A program made the position numbers and the translations under genes. A stretch of 64,000 nt of DNA from Breoghania sp. Its GTDB lineage: Bacteria > Pseudomonadota > Alphaproteobacteria > Rhizobiales > Stappiaceae. The stretch covers positions 87,009 to 151,008 of the forward strand of contig NZ_JASJAV010000016.1 in assembly GCF_030066895.1 (NCBI RefSeq). Direction: 5' to 3'. Below, one piece after another: positions 62,536-64,000 of this stretch; position 1 is the stretch's first letter; each line of letters begins with the position of its first letter. The notes under the pieces are model-generated. The model was not told the DNA's origin. It was given only the letters and a program-made list of their open reading frames with translations, and did not search any database.

Positions 62536-64000
62536 ATGGCGGGAAAATCGCATAAGTCCACAGATCCGGTGGAGGCGGCCCTTTCGGCCGTCGAGGAGGC
62601 GCTGAAGCTCGAGTTCGAGAGCGACAAGCGGCCTTCCACTGATACGGATGTGAACAATGGAGGCAACGGAGCCTCGGGGGGAGCTTCGAGAGAAGGCGAC
62701 GCGGTCGATGCAATCGCGGCGGCCGTGAGCGCGCGCGAGCACGACGAAAAGAGCACGTCGCGACGAGGACGCCGGGCACGCTCTGCGCGCTCCACGCGCC
62801 AGAGTGCGGCCAATGACGATCGTCGCTCGATCGGCAACCTGATCTACGCGCTGCAGCGCCAGCCTTCCACCGCACCGGTCTGGACCGCTTTCCTGCTGTC
62901 CATCGCCTGGGTCGGCATCGGCAGCGGGGTCGTCTGGTCGGCCTTCAACGCAGAAATCGATTCCATCACCACGCTGAGCCAGATCACCCAGTTCCCTGCG
63001 CTGATCGCATCCGGCATCGCGCTGATTCTTCCCGTCCTGTTCTTCCTGGTGCTGGCGATCATGATCCGCCGCGCGCAGGAAATGCGCATCGTCGCGCACG
63101 GCATGACCGAGGTCGCCCTGCGGCTGGCCGAGCCGGAAGACATCGCCAGGAAATCGGTGCTCAACGTCGGGCAGGTCATCCGCCGCGAAGTCGCGGCCAT
63201 GGGCGACGGCATCGAGCGCGCCATCGCACGCGCCAGCGAACTGGAAGTGCTGGTGCACAACGAGGTCGCCTCACTTGAGCGCTCCTACAACGACAACGAG
63301 CTGAAGATCCGTGCGCTGATAGATGATCTGGTCAGCCAGCGCGAGGCAATCACCGCCAATGCCGACCGCGTGCGCACGTCCATCTCCGGCGCACACGAAA
63401 GCCTGGCCACGCAGCTGTCCACCACCGCCGATCAGATCGACGAAGCGGTGGGCTCCGCCAACAGCCGCCTAACCGAGACTTTCGATTCCCGCGCGATGAA
63501 CTTTACCAACGCGGTCGATCAGCGCATCGAGGACATGAACGCCTCGCTCGACGAGGCCGGACGCAGCCTGGTCGATTCCCTGTCCTCGCGCGGCGAGGAT
63601 TACGTCGAGCATCTGACCCGCTCCTCCACGGAGCTGTCCGACGTGCTGAGCAAGCGCGGCAGCGAGATCAACGTCCACCTGTCGGAAACCGCCCACAGCC
63701 TGGTGACCACGCTGATGGATCGCGGCAACGCGATTTCCAAGCTGCTCAGCAAGACCGGCGAGAACGTTTCGGAAACGATCGGCCTGCGCTCTGCGGAAGT
63801 GAACGACACGCTCACCATGGCGGGTTCGACGATCACCGAAGCGTTTGCACGCCACTCCGAGGAACTCACCTCACGCCTCGACACGACGGGCCGCACCCTC
63901 ATCGACAGCATCGACGAGAAGGTCACGACCCTCGACGAGAACATGCAGGCGACCGGCGAGAACATCATCTGCACCATCACCCATCACGGTGGCGATGTGG
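62536..64000 (+). CDS. Large coiled-coil membrane protein, partial (runs off right edge)
   Basis: Open frame of 488 codons to the window end. A charged, low-complexity N-terminus (about 110 residues) is followed by two membrane helices (APVWTAFLLSIAWVGIGSGVVW; FPALIASGIALILPVLFFLVLAIM) and then repeating coiled-coil units related to apolipoprotein/kinesin-like proteins of Hyphomicrobiales (SLATQLSTTADQIDEAV; SLVDSLSSRGEDYVEHL; SLVTTLMDRGNAISKLL). Such proteins often reach about 2,000 residues; the cellular role is not established. No lesion in the visible part. Confidence 0.75.
   Translation, partial: MAGKSHKSTDPVEAALSAVEEALKLEFESDKRPSTDTDVNNGGNGASGGASREGDAVDAIAAAVSAREHDEKSTSRRGRRARSARSTRQSAANDDRRSIGNLIYALQRQPSTAPVWTAFLLSIAWVGIGSGVVWSAFNAEIDSITTLSQITQFPALIASGIALILPVLFFLVLAIMIRRAQEMRIVAHGMTEVALRLAEPEDIARKSVLNVGQVIRREVAAMGDGIERAIARASELEVLVHNEVASLERSYNDNELKIRALIDDLVSQREAITANADRVRTSISGAHESLATQLSTTADQIDEAVGSANSRLTETFDSRAMNFTNAVDQRIEDMNASLDEAGRSLVDSLSSRGEDYVEHLTRSSTELSDVLSKRGSEINVHLSETAHSLVTTLMDRGNAISKLLSKTGENVSETIGLRSAEVNDTLTMAGSTITEAFARHSEELTSRLDTTGRTLIDSIDEKVTTLDENMQATGENIICTITHHGGDV

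Overview
The window looks like a GC-rich alphaproteobacterial chromosome, probably Hyphomicrobiales or a neighbouring order. Supporting signs are a CckA hybrid kinase, FliX, FlbT, FlaF, MotE and DUF6468 flagellar genes, a GTTC-N7-GTTC SOS box upstream of recA, TTAA-N7-TTAA CtrA-type boxes, and -24/-12 (sigma-54) promoters before flagellar operons. The genus cannot be told from the sequence alone.

Layout. 1-4.7 kb: accessory genes (lipoprotein, TetR, MFS transporter, K+ channel), nearly all broken, plus one intact glycine-zipper lipoprotein. 4.8-10.8 kb: intact alaS, a purine nucleoside permease and recA, with palindromic intergenic repeats. 11.3-13.8 kb: broken psuG and a broken thiaminase I-like gene. 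14.2-16.8 kb: intact cckA. 17-50.3 kb: one large flagellar cluster (flhB, fliR, fliQ, fliE, flgC, flgB, fliO, fliP, an MFS gene, a giant TPR protein, motE, DUF6468, fliM, fliL, flgF, flgG, flgA, flgH, dksA, fliX, flgI, cheL/flgJ, flgN, flaG, flaF, flbT, two flagellins, flgL, flgK, flgE). 50.6-64 kb: broken moxR and VWA genes, a secreted protein, sixA, the ycjX-ycjF pair, a broken sulfatase-like gene, a universal stress protein, a broken glutamine synthetase-like gene, a ferredoxin, a broken Hpt gene and the first half of a large coiled-coil membrane protein.

The dominant feature is decay. Roughly 33 of about 55 recognisable genes carry nonsense codons, single-base indels, short exact tandem duplications (7, 14, 16, 16 and 16 bp) or internal deletions. 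The damage is not random. alaS, recA, cckA, dksA, the ferredoxin, ycjX and ycjF are clean over more than 10 kb, whereas almost every flagellar and accessory gene is hit, many several times. Nonsense codons fit single transitions (CAG to TAG, TGG to TAG or TGA). Conserved residues are also lost in frames that remain open: the FlgH lipobox Cys, the MoxR Walker A Gly and Thr, and core FlgC residues. The pattern suggests recent genome erosion in a lineage that has lost motility, with regulatory sites (CtrA boxes, sigma-54 promoters) still standing before ruined genes. Sequencing error is the main alternative, but it would not spare the essential genes.

A second theme is a dispersed family of roughly 86-108 bp palindromic elements (six loci, one about 200 bp) found only between genes, mostly at 3' ends.
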